From an uncultured Flavobacteriaceae bacterium (GTDB lineage: Bacteria; Bacteroidota; Bacteroidia; Flavobacteriales; Flavobacteriaceae), in the NCBI GenBank assembly GCA_947495135.1, contig CANLXN010000001.1, positions 496,001 through 560,000 on the forward strand: a DNA stretch of 64,000 nt, given 5' to 3'. Position numbers and translations under genes: made by a program. Shown piece after piece: positions 16,509 through 25,789 of the stretch (positions are counted from its first letter, which is position 1; each line of letters begins with the position of its first letter). The notes under the pieces were generated by a model. The model searched no databases, was not told the DNA's origin, and saw only the letters and a program-made list of their open reading frames with translations.

Positions 16509-17441
16509 ATGAAGCTAACTATTTTAGGCTGCCATTCAGCTACTCCGCGTTGGGATGCTAATCCTACGGCACAGGTATTGGAAGTTCGCGGACATTTATT
16601 CTTGATAGACTGTGGAGAAGGAACACAGGTGCAGCTAAGAAAGTTTAAGGTGAAATTTGCTAGGATCAAGCATATTTTCATTTCACATTTGCATGGAGAT
16701 CATTTCTTTGGGCTGGTTGGACTCATTTCTACCTTTAGACTTTTAGGAAGAGACGCAGACCTTCATATTTACGGTCCAAAGGGTATAAAGGAAGCTGTAA
16801 CACTTCAGCTTAAGTTAGGGAAGAGTTGGACCAATTATTCATTATTATTTCATGAACTGGATAGTGACGAACCGACGCTATTATTTGAGGATGAGAAAAT
16901 TTCAGTTACAACCATTCCTCTAAAGCATAGAATTTACTGCAATGGTTTCTTGTTTAGAGAAAAGCTAGGTGAGCGCGGACTTAATTTGGAAGCGGCTGTA
17001 AAGGCCCACATCGACCAAAGTTATTTTAGTAAGGCTAAGCAAGGGTTCGATATTGAAAATATGGAAGGTGTGTTAATTCCAAATGCACAGATTACTTTCG
17101 ACCCTGATCCTGCCAAGTCCTATGCATATTGCAGCGACACAGCCTATTTTCCGGAGCTTACTACACAAATTAAAAATGTCACAGCCCTCTATCACGAATC
17201 TACATTTCTTGACGAGCATCATCACCTTGCTCTTAAAACGGGCCATAGTACGGCCAGTGAGGCTGCATCTATTGCCAAGCAAGCAGAAGTAGGAACATTG
17301 ATTTTAGGTCATTATTCGGGCAGATATGGGGAGTTGGAAAATTTCAGAAGGGAAGCTCAGACAATTTTTCATAATGTAGAATTGGCAGAGGACGGTAAAC
17401 ATTTTATAATTGAAGACCGAGCGAATACCGATCCAAGCTAA
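16509..17441 (+). CDS. rnz: Ribonuclease Z (tRNA 3' endonuclease)
   Basis: A 310-residue metallo-beta-lactamase-fold nuclease that cuts the 3' trailer of tRNA precursors. It has the zinc motif SHLHGDHFFG near residues 59-68, the N-terminal GCHSATPRWDANPTAQVLE and LIDCGEGTQVQLRK blocks, CSDTAYFPE, and the distal HxST motif (KTGHSTASEAASIA). Length is standard for the short form. Probable last gene of the pyrR operon. Confidence 0.95.
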   Translation: MKLTILGCHSATPRWDANPTAQVLEVRGHLFLIDCGEGTQVQLRKFKVKFARIKHIFISHLHGDHFFGLVGLISTFRLLGRDADLHIYGPKGIKEAVTLQLKLGKSWTNYSLLFHELDSDEPTLLFEDEKISVTTIPLKHRIYCNGFLFREKLGERGLNLEAAVKAHIDQSYFSKAKQGFDIENMEGVLIPNAQITFDPDPAKSYAYCSDTAYFPELTTQIKNVTALYHESTFLDEHHHLALKTGHSTASEAASIAKQAEVGTLILGHYSGRYGELENFRREAQTIFHNVELAEDGKHFIIEDRANTDPS

Positions 17442-17485
17442 CATCTTAAATTAAATTCTCTATATTGAAATAAAATTGCTGACCA

Positions 17486-18658
17486 ATGAGAAGAATATTG
17501 TTTATGCTAGTTACAATGTGGTCTATTAGTATTCAGGCGCAAGTGACTCTTATTCCAGATGCCTCGTTCGAACAAGAGCTCATAGATCTAAACATCGATA
17601 GCGATGGTGTGGTAAATGGTCAAGTATTTACCGCAGATATCGCGGCTGTTATCGAGCTCGATCTAAATGAGACAGGAATAACAGATTTAACAGGGATTCA
17701 GGACTTTTCTTCTTTAGAGAAATTAGAAGCAACTTATACCTTTTTATCAGTTTTAGACTTATCTAGCAACACAAATCTTAAGTATTTAGACTTGAATTTT
17801 AGTAGCGATTTATATCAATTAGATGTAACAGCTAATGCAAATCTTGAATTTCTTAACTGTTCAAATAGTGGTATTACTGAAATTGATTTAAGTCAAAACA
17901 CCAGCTTGGAAATATTATATATAGGAAACCCCAACTATGATGTAGGCATATTTAACGACCTTACTGAGCTTGATTTAACCAACAACCTAGCTTTAAAGGA
18001 GTTGTATTGTCCTTATCTATATACCCTAAATACACTGGATTTATCGCAGAATGTGAACCTAGAGGTGCTCGACGTAGTTTATTGCAATTTAACGGCGTTG
18101 AATTTATCCAATAATTTGGCAGTTAGATCTTTATGGTTAGGGGAGTTGAATGCAATCGTCGGCGGAATTTCGAATAATTTCCAAACACTTGATTTAAGTA
18201 GTCTAATTAATTTGTCCAGTATATCACTTGATAACACGAATATTTCGGAATTAAATCTGCAAAATGGAAACAATGACCAGCTTAGCTTTATGCGGGCTAG
18301 AACCAACCCCTCTTTGTTGTGTATTCAAGTAGACGATGCTATAGCTGCTAATAACAACGAGCCTCCTTACAGTACGTGGCTTGTGGATAATCAAATTAGT
18401 TACTCAAAAAATTGTTCGTTTGCGATAGAAGATTTTTGGTTAAACACTAGCGTGATCTATCCCAATCCAGCGGCTAACGATATTAATGTAACAGGAGATG
18501 TAGATAGGTTGAAATATCAAGTGTTTAATTCGCTTGGAGTCGTTCTAAAACATGGGGTTTTTGAAGTTTCTTCCAAATTAAATATTGAAGATTTATCTGC
18601 AGGATTGTATTTTCTTCAATTGGAGAATTTCGGTGCAATCAAATTTGTAAAAAGATAA
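17486..18658 (+). CDS. Secreted leucine-rich repeat protein with T9SS sorting domain
   Basis: A 390-residue protein: signal peptide (MRRILFMLVTMWSISIQAQ), a short N-terminal domain (VTLIPDASFEQELIDLNID), then leucine-rich repeats of the type LxxLDLSxNxxLxxL through about residue 265, a Cys-containing cap (SLLCIQVDD, SYSKNCSF) and a sorting domain (VIYPNPAANDINV ... FVKR). It shares architecture with 39349-40731, whose N-terminus reads VTIPDANFKDALV. Likely surface-attached through the T9SS; binding partner unknown. Confidence 0.85.
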   Translation: MRRILFMLVTMWSISIQAQVTLIPDASFEQELIDLNIDSDGVVNGQVFTADIAAVIELDLNETGITDLTGIQDFSSLEKLEATYTFLSVLDLSSNTNLKYLDLNFSSDLYQLDVTANANLEFLNCSNSGITEIDLSQNTSLEILYIGNPNYDVGIFNDLTELDLTNNLALKELYCPYLYTLNTLDLSQNVNLEVLDVVYCNLTALNLSNNLAVRSLWLGELNAIVGGISNNFQTLDLSSLINLSSISLDNTNISELNLQNGNNDQLSFMRARTNPSLLCIQVDDAIAANNNEPPYSTWLVDNQISYSKNCSFAIEDFWLNTSVIYPNPAANDINVTGDVDRLKYQVFNSLGVVLKHGVFEVSSKLNIEDLSAGLYFLQLENFGAIKFVKR

Positions 18659-18794
18659 TTTGCGGTTAGATTTTTAAGTTGTTTTTCTATGATAGTACTA
18701 TTTCTGAAATTTTCATTTGAAAGTCATGGAAGGGAATTGTGATGGTGTGATTAATTCATTTCATTTAAATACCTTTATAACAAACTAATTTATT

Positions 18795-19832
18795 ATGAAT
18801 AAGATATACGTTCTGATTTCTTTTCTCTTTTTTTCCACAGTAGCCCTAAACGCTCAAGTAGAGGATGTGGTACTTAATTTGGATGAACCATTCAGACTTC
18901 TTAGAAGTGGGAATACCCTGTACTTTTCAGAAGCAGATAGGATTTCGAAAATCAATATTACGGACTCCAATCCGGTGCCTGTAACCGTGGTGGATGGTTT
19001 GTTTCGTCCTCAAGGGATGGCATTGGATGGCAACAGTATGTACATAGCCGAATTTGATGGAGGTCGCATCGTAAAGATAGACGTAACAGATCCGGACCCA
19101 ATTCCTCAATTGGTACTTTCGGGTCTCAATTCGCCAAACGTGCTTTTATTAGATGGTAATATGTTATATGTGACCGATATTAACGAAGACAGTATTTATC
19201 GCCTTGATATTTCCGATCCTTTTCCAGTAAAGATTACTTTGGTGAACGATAATAATCCAATAGGGTTAGCATTATCGGGTACCGATTTGTATTACTCTAA
19301 ATCTGGACAGGGTACTATTATGAAAGCAGATCTCACCCAAAACCCTCCCACAACCGTCCAAGTTGCTTCCGGCTTTGGACAACCAAATGCTATGAGGATC
19401 GCTGCTAATGAGTTATATGTTGCTGAGCCTTCTTCTGGTAGAGTAGGGAAAATAGCCTTGGATGTTATACCTGCTACTCGGGTGGAAGTTGCGAGCGGGG
19501 TAGATGGCGCTACTGATGTATCCTTTGATGGTAGTACAATGTATATAGTAATGCCAGAGCAAGATAAAATTGCGAAAACCGAGGTCGTTCTATCCGTTGA
19601 AGAGGTGTCCATTTTAGCCAAAGCTCAATTATTTCCGAATCCGTCGAGTTCATCTATTCAATTATCTCCTATGGCAGAGCCTGTCTCTTATATAATCTAT
19701 AATACTATTGGGCAAGAGATACTGCGGGGTAAACTAGGAATTGACGATCAAATTGATGTTGCTCATTTGTTGGATGGAGTGTACCTTATTCAATTTGAGA
19801 GAAAGAAGACTTTTATGTTTGTCAAAAATTAA
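18795..19832 (+). CDS. Secreted beta-propeller (NHL/SMP-30-like) protein with T9SS sorting domain
   Basis: A 345-residue protein with signal peptide ending LNAQ, followed by about five to six repeats of roughly 42 residues with LxLDGNxLYVxD- and ISKINITD/VPV-like blocks, the look of a beta propeller. The C-terminus (AQLFPNPSSSSIQL ... FMFVKN) is a T9SS type A sorting domain. No enzyme signature is recognised. It follows another T9SS cargo gene after 136 bases and is probably a surface or secreted binding protein. Confidence 0.8.
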   Translation: MNKIYVLISFLFFSTVALNAQVEDVVLNLDEPFRLLRSGNTLYFSEADRISKINITDSNPVPVTVVDGLFRPQGMALDGNSMYIAEFDGGRIVKIDVTDPDPIPQLVLSGLNSPNVLLLDGNMLYVTDINEDSIYRLDISDPFPVKITLVNDNNPIGLALSGTDLYYSKSGQGTIMKADLTQNPPTTVQVASGFGQPNAMRIAANELYVAEPSSGRVGKIALDVIPATRVEVASGVDGATDVSFDGSTMYIVMPEQDKIAKTEVVLSVEEVSILAKAQLFPNPSSSSIQLSPMAEPVSYIIYNTIGQEILRGKLGIDDQIDVAHLLDGVYLIQFERKKTFMFVKN

Positions 19833-19973
19833 ATGGTTTTTTACTTCTGAAACTACCTAACTCCAAAAACAGTTTTGTTTTGACGAACAAGAGCTTTAAT
19901 TAACCCAAAGTTAACGCGCAAGTGGTTTTATGGTTTCGAGCAATCTTCGTAACTTGCTTATATAATTTTTGAT

Positions 19974-20618
19974 ATGAGCAAAGACCTACACCATTACCGA
20001 AAATCGTACGAAAAAGGGGCGCTAACCGAAGAAAATGCGGCACAAGATCCAATGGATCAATTTACCACTTGGTTTAACGAGGCGGAAACGTCTGGTATTG
20101 TAGATGAGCCTAATGCTATGACGGTGAGCACTTATGGTGCAGATGGGTTTCCTGGCAGTAGAATTGTTTTATTAAAAGAGTACAACGCGCAGGGGTTTGT
20201 TTTTTACACCAATTATAATAGTGAAAAAGGACAAGCAATTGAGTACAATCCCCATGTATGTATTTCCTTTTTTTGGCCAGAACTAGAAAGGCAGATCATT
20301 ATCAAGGGTATAGCCACGAAAGTTTCGGAAGAGCGTTCACTTAATTACTTTAATAAACGACCCCGTGAGAGTAGGCTAGGCGCTTTGGTTTCTGACCAGT
20401 CTAACTATATTGAGAGCAGGGAGTTACTAGAACACCGCCTAAAAGATTTGGAAGCTAAATATGAAGGACAAGAAATTCCGAAGCCAAAAAATTGGGGTGG
20501 GTTCAATGTAGAACCATTATCGTATGAATTTTGGCAGGGTAGAAAAAGTAGGCTCCATGATAGAATTCGATACAATATCGAAAAAGACCAGTGGGTAATG
20601 AAGCGTTTGCAACCTTAA
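19974..20618 (+). CDS. pdxH: Pyridoxamine 5'-phosphate oxidase
   Basis: A 214-residue FMN enzyme that oxidises pyridoxine or pyridoxamine 5'-phosphate to pyridoxal phosphate. Signatures: N-terminal DLHHYRKSYEKGAL, FMN-binding SRIVLLKEYNAQGFVFYTNY, FFWPELERQIIIKG, RPRESRLGALVSDQS, and the C-terminal WQGRKSRLHDRIRY. Length and motifs are complete. Monocistronic between T9SS cargo genes and the sixA-ppk1-ppx group. Confidence 0.96.
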   Translation: MSKDLHHYRKSYEKGALTEENAAQDPMDQFTTWFNEAETSGIVDEPNAMTVSTYGADGFPGSRIVLLKEYNAQGFVFYTNYNSEKGQAIEYNPHVCISFFWPELERQIIIKGIATKVSEERSLNYFNKRPRESRLGALVSDQSNYIESRELLEHRLKDLEAKYEGQEIPKPKNWGGFNVEPLSYEFWQGRKSRLHDRIRYNIEKDQWVMKRLQP

Positions 20619-20707
20619 TGAGGTTACATCTCTTAAAATCAATTCTTGTAGGTATTTAGGTTTCCGAAGGAAGAAGATTTCAATGCATAATAGAATAAAT
20701 TTATAAA

Positions 20708-21193
20708 ATGAAAACACTTTATATGGTGCGCCATGCCAAATCATCTTGGAAGCACGACGTTATAGATCATAAAAGACCCTTAAAAAAAAGAGGAATGAAC
20801 GATGGTCGCTTGGTTTCAAATTATATCAGTAAGCAGGTGAAGGCACCAGACCTTATAATTAGTAGTGATGCTGTGAGAGCTTTTTCAACGGCTCAGTATT
20901 TTAAAGATGCTTTTCAAGTAAATGATAAAAACTTTAAATCGAATCATAACCTGTATGATTTTAGCGGGCATAAAGTGATCGATATTATTAAAAATAATAA
21001 AAATAGCGACGATATTGTAATGATTGTAGGGCATAATCACGCCTTTACCAGCGTTGCAAATATGTTGGGAAATAGTTATATTGATAATGTTCCAACTTGT
21101 GGTTTTGTTCAACTCGAATTTGATGTAGATAGCTGGAGCGATATCGTGACAGGAACCACCAAGCTAACTGTATTCCCTAAACACCTAAAATAA
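20708..21193 (+). CDS. sixA: SixA-like histidine phosphatase
   Basis: A 161-residue member of the histidine phosphatase superfamily. The nucleophile motif is MVRHAKSSW (His at about residue 9) and the second catalytic His is in VGHNHAFTSVA near residue 103. SixA removes phosphate from phosphohistidine proteins in E. coli. Here it starts a tight group with ppk1 (3-base gap) and ppx (1-base gap), so an activity linked to phosphate or polyphosphate metabolism is plausible but not shown. Confidence 0.85.
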   Translation: MKTLYMVRHAKSSWKHDVIDHKRPLKKRGMNDGRLVSNYISKQVKAPDLIISSDAVRAFSTAQYFKDAFQVNDKNFKSNHNLYDFSGHKVIDIIKNNKNSDDIVMIVGHNHAFTSVANMLGNSYIDNVPTCGFVQLEFDVDSWSDIVTGTTKLTVFPKHLK

Positions 21194-21196
21194 TAC

Positions 21197-23284
21197 ATGA
21201 CCACCACCATAATTTCAAAAGATCAGCAAAATAAGTATCTCAATCGGGAGCTGAGTTGGCTTCAATTTAATGCACGGGTTTTACAAGAAGCGGAAGATCC
21301 TACAGTTCCACTTATTGAACGCCTTCGCTTTATTGGAATTTTCTCCAATAATCTAGATGAGTTTTTCAAAGTAAGGTATGCCACTGTTAAGCGTATTGTG
21401 GATGCAGGAAAAGTAGGGAAGAATCAATTGGGAGGTATTGCAGCAGCCGAGTTGTTGGAGGAGATTACTAAGAGGGTTATCAAATTACAAGCACATAGCT
21501 TTACGATTCTCCAACAAGTAGAAGCCGAGCTGGAGAAAGAAAACATCTACATCATTAATGAAGAGGAAGTAACAGAGGCTCAAAGCGAATTTATAAAAGA
21601 TTATTTTACACGAAAAGTAAGTCCGGCACTCATGACGCTGATGATATCGGAGTTAGACGAATTCCCCGAGTTGAACGATGGTTCTGCATATTTAGCCATC
21701 AAGATGGTCATGAACAAGGAAGATGAAACCTTCGAGTCTAAGAACAATTATGCACTCATTGAAGTGCCTCCAACATTAGAGCGTTTCGTGGTTTTGCCAG
21801 AGAGTAATGGTAAACAATTTATAATTATGCTAGACGATTTAATTCGTCTTCGGTTAGAAAACATTTTCAACATTTTTAATTATCGAAGTATTTCCTCTCA
21901 CATGATTAAAATCACGAGGGATGCAGAATTAGATCTCGATAGTGACTTGAGTAGAAGTTTTCTTGAGAAAATTTCTAAAGGAGTGGATGAACGAAGTTAT
22001 GGAGATCCTGTACGTTTTGTATACGATAAGGATATCGACCAAAATACCTTGGATTTCCTCTTAAACAAGATGGGAATCGAAAAGACAGATAGTCTTATTC
22101 CTGGAGGAAGGTATCATAACCGAAGGGATTATATGAAATTCCCAAGTTTAGGGCGAACAGATTTGATGTATAAATCGAATCCGCCACTTCCAGTTCCAGG
22201 ACTTAGTTTGCAAGGAAGTTTGTTTGAAGCGGTAGCAAAGAAGGATTATTTGATTCATGCGCCTTATCAAACTTTTTCTTATATCGTCCGATTCTTAAGA
22301 GAAGCTGCGCTCGACCCTAAGGTGCAGTCCATTAAAATAACCATCTATAGGTTAGCTGAAATATCGCACATTGCAAGCTCCCTTATCAACGCGGCAAAGA
22401 ATGGAAAGAGCGTAACGGTTCAAATCGAATTGCGCGCACGATTTGATGAGGCAGCAAATATTAAATACGCCGAGATTATGCAAAAGGAGGATGTAAATCT
22501 CATCTTTGGTGTAACTGGACTAAAAGTGCATTGTAAAGCATGTGTTATTGAACGTGTTGAAAATGGTAAGACAAAACGATATTCTTTTATAAGTACAGGT
22601 AATTTTAATGAGTCTACAGCGAGGATTTATACAGATTTCACCTTGTTTACTTCAGATAACAAAATAGGAAAGGAAATTAACAAAGTTTTTAATTTCTTTG
22701 AAGTAAACTACCGTATAAAAAAATACCGCCATCTTCTTGTTTCACCTCATTACACTAGAAATGCGGTATACGCGCTCATCGAAGCGGAGATTGAAAATCA
22801 CAAATTAGGACTGCCTAGCGGAATTAGATTAAAACTGAACTCTTTGTCGGATTATAGGATGATTGACCGACTTTATAAAGCCAGCAGGGCAGGAGTGAAA
22901 ATCCAACTTATTATTCGCGGGATTTGCTGTCTTATTTCTGGAGTGAAAGGAATGAGTGAAAATATTGAAGTGATCAGTATTATTGATAAATTCTTAGAAC
23001 ACCCGCGACTGTATATTTTCGAGAACGCAGGAAAACCGAAATACTATATTTCCTCAGCAGATTTTATGGGGAGAAATCTCGATACTAGAGTAGAAATTGC
23101 ATGTCCTATATACGACAAAGATATTAAACAGGAGATCAAAGAAACCTTTGATATTTGCTGGAGTGACAATGTGAAGGCCCGCCTCCTTTCGGAAAGTGAG
23201 AATAATGCTTATCGTCGAAACAAGAAAGCGAAGGTGCGTTCTCAATTTAAACTATATGAATATTACCAACAAAAGCTGAAGTAA
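21197..23284 (+). CDS. ppk1: Polyphosphate kinase 1
   Basis: A 695-residue enzyme that reversibly makes inorganic polyphosphate from ATP. N-terminal domain YLNRELSWLQFNARVLQEA; then two phospholipase-D-like halves, with the autophosphorylated His in GLKVHCKACVIE (about residue 445) and the second conserved block SSADFMGRNLDTRVEIACPI near residue 615. Complete length. It is sandwiched between sixA and ppx with almost no spacing, forming an operon for making and degrading polyphosphate. Confidence 0.96.
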   Translation: MTTTIISKDQQNKYLNRELSWLQFNARVLQEAEDPTVPLIERLRFIGIFSNNLDEFFKVRYATVKRIVDAGKVGKNQLGGIAAAELLEEITKRVIKLQAHSFTILQQVEAELEKENIYIINEEEVTEAQSEFIKDYFTRKVSPALMTLMISELDEFPELNDGSAYLAIKMVMNKEDETFESKNNYALIEVPPTLERFVVLPESNGKQFIIMLDDLIRLRLENIFNIFNYRSISSHMIKITRDAELDLDSDLSRSFLEKISKGVDERSYGDPVRFVYDKDIDQNTLDFLLNKMGIEKTDSLIPGGRYHNRRDYMKFPSLGRTDLMYKSNPPLPVPGLSLQGSLFEAVAKKDYLIHAPYQTFSYIVRFLREAALDPKVQSIKITIYRLAEISHIASSLINAAKNGKSVTVQIELRARFDEAANIKYAEIMQKEDVNLIFGVTGLKVHCKACVIERVENGKTKRYSFISTGNFNESTARIYTDFTLFTSDNKIGKEINKVFNFFEVNYRIKKYRHLLVSPHYTRNAVYALIEAEIENHKLGLPSGIRLKLNSLSDYRMIDRLYKASRAGVKIQLIIRGICCLISGVKGMSENIEVISIIDKFLEHPRLYIFENAGKPKYYISSADFMGRNLDTRVEIACPIYDKDIKQEIKETFDICWSDNVKARLLSESENNAYRRNKKAKVRSQFKLYEYYQQKLK

Positions 23285-23285
23285 T

Positions 23286-24200
23286 TTGCTGAACATTCAA
23301 AAATACGCGGCCATCGACATTGGTTCGAATGCCATTCGCCTTTTAATTGCAACCATCATTGAGAAGGATGAAAAGCAGCCTCAATTCAAGAAAACGTCGC
23401 TCATTCGAGTGCCTATTCGCTTGGGTGCAGATGTTTTTCTTCAGAATAAAATTTCAGAAAAAAATTATCACCGTATGGTGGATGCCATGAACGCCTATCA
23501 ATTGCTCATGAAAACCCATAAGGTCACTAAGTATAGAGCCTGTGCAACTTCTGCGATGCGTGAAGCGGAAAATGGGGAAGAGGTGGCAAGGAAGATAAAA
23601 AAAGCGACCGGAATAGAGATCGAAATTATAGATGGAAACGATGAAGCAGAGATTATTGCATCTACAGACTTACGAGATCTAATAGACACCGATAAAAATT
23701 TTCTTTATGTGGATGTGGGTGGAGGTAGTACGGAGTTCACGGTATTTGTTGCCGGACGAACTGTAGCATCCAAATCTTTTAAATTAGGTACCGTGCGTAT
23801 CCTAAACGATATGGTGCGCGAATCTGTTTGGGACGACGTAAAAAAATGGATCAAGAAACATACCAGTCAATACGATAAAGTAAGCCTAATTGGGTCTGGA
23901 GGAAACATAAATAGTATTTACAAAAGTAGTGGGTTGAAAATAGGAAAGCCTTTGAGCTATTTCTATTTAACCAACTATTTCGAAAAACTAAAGTCGTACA
24001 CCTACCACGAGCGTATTTTTGAGCTTCAAATGAATCCGGATCGCGCAGACGTTATCATTCCAGCAACGAGAATCTACTTGTCTGCTATGAAATGGAGTAA
24101 CGCAAAAAGCATCTACGTTCCCAAAATTGGTTTGAGTGATGGAATAATAAAAACACTCTACCAAGATCAGCTTAGAGCAAAAAAGAAATCTAAGAAATAG
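23286..24200 (+). CDS. ppx: Ppx/GppA-family exopolyphosphatase
   Basis: A 304-residue member of the ASKHA (actin-like) fold family. Phosphate loop 1 is AAIDIGSNAIRLLIA at residues 8-22 and loop 2 is YVDVGGGSTEFTVF near residue 142; GSGGNINSIYK is the third. It hydrolyses terminal phosphates of polyphosphate or pppGpp. Short single-domain form without a C-terminal HD domain. The start is TTG 23286, one base after the ppk1 stop; every ATG lies downstream of the essential first loop, which fixes this rare start. Converges on 24203-24562 with a two-base gap. Confidence 0.9.
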   Translation: MLNIQKYAAIDIGSNAIRLLIATIIEKDEKQPQFKKTSLIRVPIRLGADVFLQNKISEKNYHRMVDAMNAYQLLMKTHKVTKYRACATSAMREAENGEEVARKIKKATGIEIEIIDGNDEAEIIASTDLRDLIDTDKNFLYVDVGGGSTEFTVFVAGRTVASKSFKLGTVRILNDMVRESVWDDVKKWIKKHTSQYDKVSLIGSGGNINSIYKSSGLKIGKPLSYFYLTNYFEKLKSYTYHERIFELQMNPDRADVIIPATRIYLSAMKWSNAKSIYVPKIGLSDGIIKTLYQDQLRAKKKSKK

Positions 24201-24202
24201 GA

Positions 24203-24562
24203 TTACAACTGTTTAAGTTGAGTTGAAAGTGTAACCATTTCAGAAGTTACTTGGTTCATACCAATCACACCACCAGACATACCAGAAGTGGCTCTAATTA
24301 CTTTAAGACCAACTTCGCCGTCGCTTAGTTCTTCCACCATTACTTTAAACTTAAAATACTTGGAAAACGCGCCCAACAAAATGCGCATTACTCTATTTCC
24401 TTTTTCATAAGTAGCATTACCAGGTGTTCCTTCAATAAGACCGTAACCATTACTTGAAAGCAAGTTGTCTACCGCATTGGTTAAATCTTCTTTTGAAATA
24501 CCCGAATAGCGATGGGAAATCATATCTTTTGAGGTGGAAGTATCATCTAAAAAGTGTGCCAT
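24203..24562 (-). CDS. Conserved protein of unknown function
   Basis: A 119-residue cytoplasmic protein without signal peptide or membrane segment. It begins MAHFLDDTSTSKD and has a KGNRVMRILLGAFSKYFKF central block and a glycine/methionine-rich SGMSGGVIGMNQV segment. I do not recognise the family. It ends two bases from the ppx stop on the other strand, so the two genes must share a bidirectional 3' region, and lies just downstream of the DEAD-box helicase gene. Confidence 0.65.
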   Translation of the reverse strand: MAHFLDDTSTSKDMISHRYSGISKEDLTNAVDNLLSSNGYGLIEGTPGNATYEKGNRVMRILLGAFSKYFKFKVMVEELSDGEVGLKVIRATSGMSGGVIGMNQVTSEMVTLSTQLKQL

Positions 24563-24611
24563 AATAGTGTTTGTGATGGTTCATTTAATTTAAGAAAAAG
24601 ATACAATAATT

Positions 24612-25754
24612 TTAAAAACCACCCAGCTCTAAGTCATCACTTTTTTCCATTTCGACATAGGTTTTCATTTTTTTCTGAATGACCTTAAAATGATGTAATT
24701 CTTCTGGAGTGATTAACGAAATGGCGTCTCCAGGCGATTCTGCACGACCAGTGCGTCCTATTCGATGAATGTAGTCCTTGGGAGAACGCGGAAGCTCATA
24801 GTTAATAACGTGTGGTAGAAATTCAATATCAATACCACGAGATAGTAAATCGGTTGCAACCAAAACTCGGAGACCGCCATTCCTAAATTTTCTCAGTGCA
24901 TCCTTTCTGGCTTTCATACTTTTTTTACCATGCATGGCTGCGGCATCAATGCCATTTTTCCGAAGCTTGTCTGCCACATTATCTGCTTTATAGGAAGAAG
25001 AAGTGAAAACTAAGACCTGCTGTAAATCATTATTTTTGATAATATAACGAAGTAATGGTCCTTTTCGCTCTTCACTTACAAAGTAACCAGACTGTTTGAT
25101 GAGTTCGATGGTATCTTTCTTTGCCTCAATTTTGATCACCTCAGGATTCGTCAAAATGAGTCTATTAATCCGTTCTACGTCTTCACTTAGGGTTGCTGAA
25201 AACAGCAGATTTTGCCTTTTCTTTGGAAGTAACGCAAAAATGCGGTCCATTTCTTCTTGAAATCCTAAATTCAACATCTTGTCTGCCTCGTCCAGAACCA
25301 ATGTTTGTAGAGTTTTAAAGGAAACGGCATTAGAAGCCTGTAACTCGAGCAAACGACCAGGAGTGGCAATAAGTACGTTCACATTTCGAAGTGCTTGCAT
25401 CTGCGGGTTGATGGCTACCCCGCCATAGACTGCAACCGACTTAATTCGCTCGGGGATATTCACGATGTAATCCTGAAAAACAGCACGTACTTGTTCTGCT
25501 AGTTCACGCGTAGGAACCAAAACCAATGTATGAAGCGCTCTATTCTCTTCTTCTGAAAGGTGCTGTAATCTATGTAGTATAGGAAGAACATAACTTGCCG
25601 TCTTACCAGATCCGGTTTGAGCGATTCCCAAAAGGTCTTTACCTGTAATAATAGCCGGTATGGCCTTTTCTTGGATAGGATAGGCGTTTTCATAACCTTG
25701 GGTTTGAACAGCTGTCTCTAATGAAGCCGATAATCCCAAATTTTTAAAAGACAT
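24612..25754 (-). CDS. DEAD-box RNA helicase (short RhlE-like)
   Basis: A 380-residue helicase with all core motifs: Q motif (YPIQEKAIPAI), Walker A AQTGSGKT, PTRELAEQ, TPGRLLEL, DEAD, SAT, and in the second RecA domain ATDLLSRGIDI and HRIGRTGR. It ends soon after motif VI, with no basic C-terminal extension. It unwinds short RNA duplexes in ribosome assembly or mRNA decay; the exact substrate cannot be read. A TACCTTTG box lies 15 bases upstream of the start. Confidence 0.93.
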   Translation of the reverse strand: MSFKNLGLSASLETAVQTQGYENAYPIQEKAIPAIITGKDLLGIAQTGSGKTASYVLPILHRLQHLSEEENRALHTLVLVPTRELAEQVRAVFQDYIVNIPERIKSVAVYGGVAINPQMQALRNVNVLIATPGRLLELQASNAVSFKTLQTLVLDEADKMLNLGFQEEMDRIFALLPKKRQNLLFSATLSEDVERINRLILTNPEVIKIEAKKDTIELIKQSGYFVSEERKGPLLRYIIKNNDLQQVLVFTSSSYKADNVADKLRKNGIDAAAMHGKKSMKARKDALRKFRNGGLRVLVATDLLSRGIDIEFLPHVINYELPRSPKDYIHRIGRTGRAESPGDAISLITPEELHHFKVIQKKMKTYVEMEKSDDLELGGF

Positions 25755-25768
25755 AGAAGTTATTTTTA

Positions 25769-25776
25769 CAAAGGTA
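25769..25776 (-). promoter_or_regulatory. Promoter box of the DEAD-box helicase gene
   Basis: Leftward TACCTTTG matches TAnnTTTG 14 bases before the start codon. An exact TTTG box upstream is missing. Confidence 0.45.
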
Positions 25777-25789
25777 GTGAGAACGGTAG

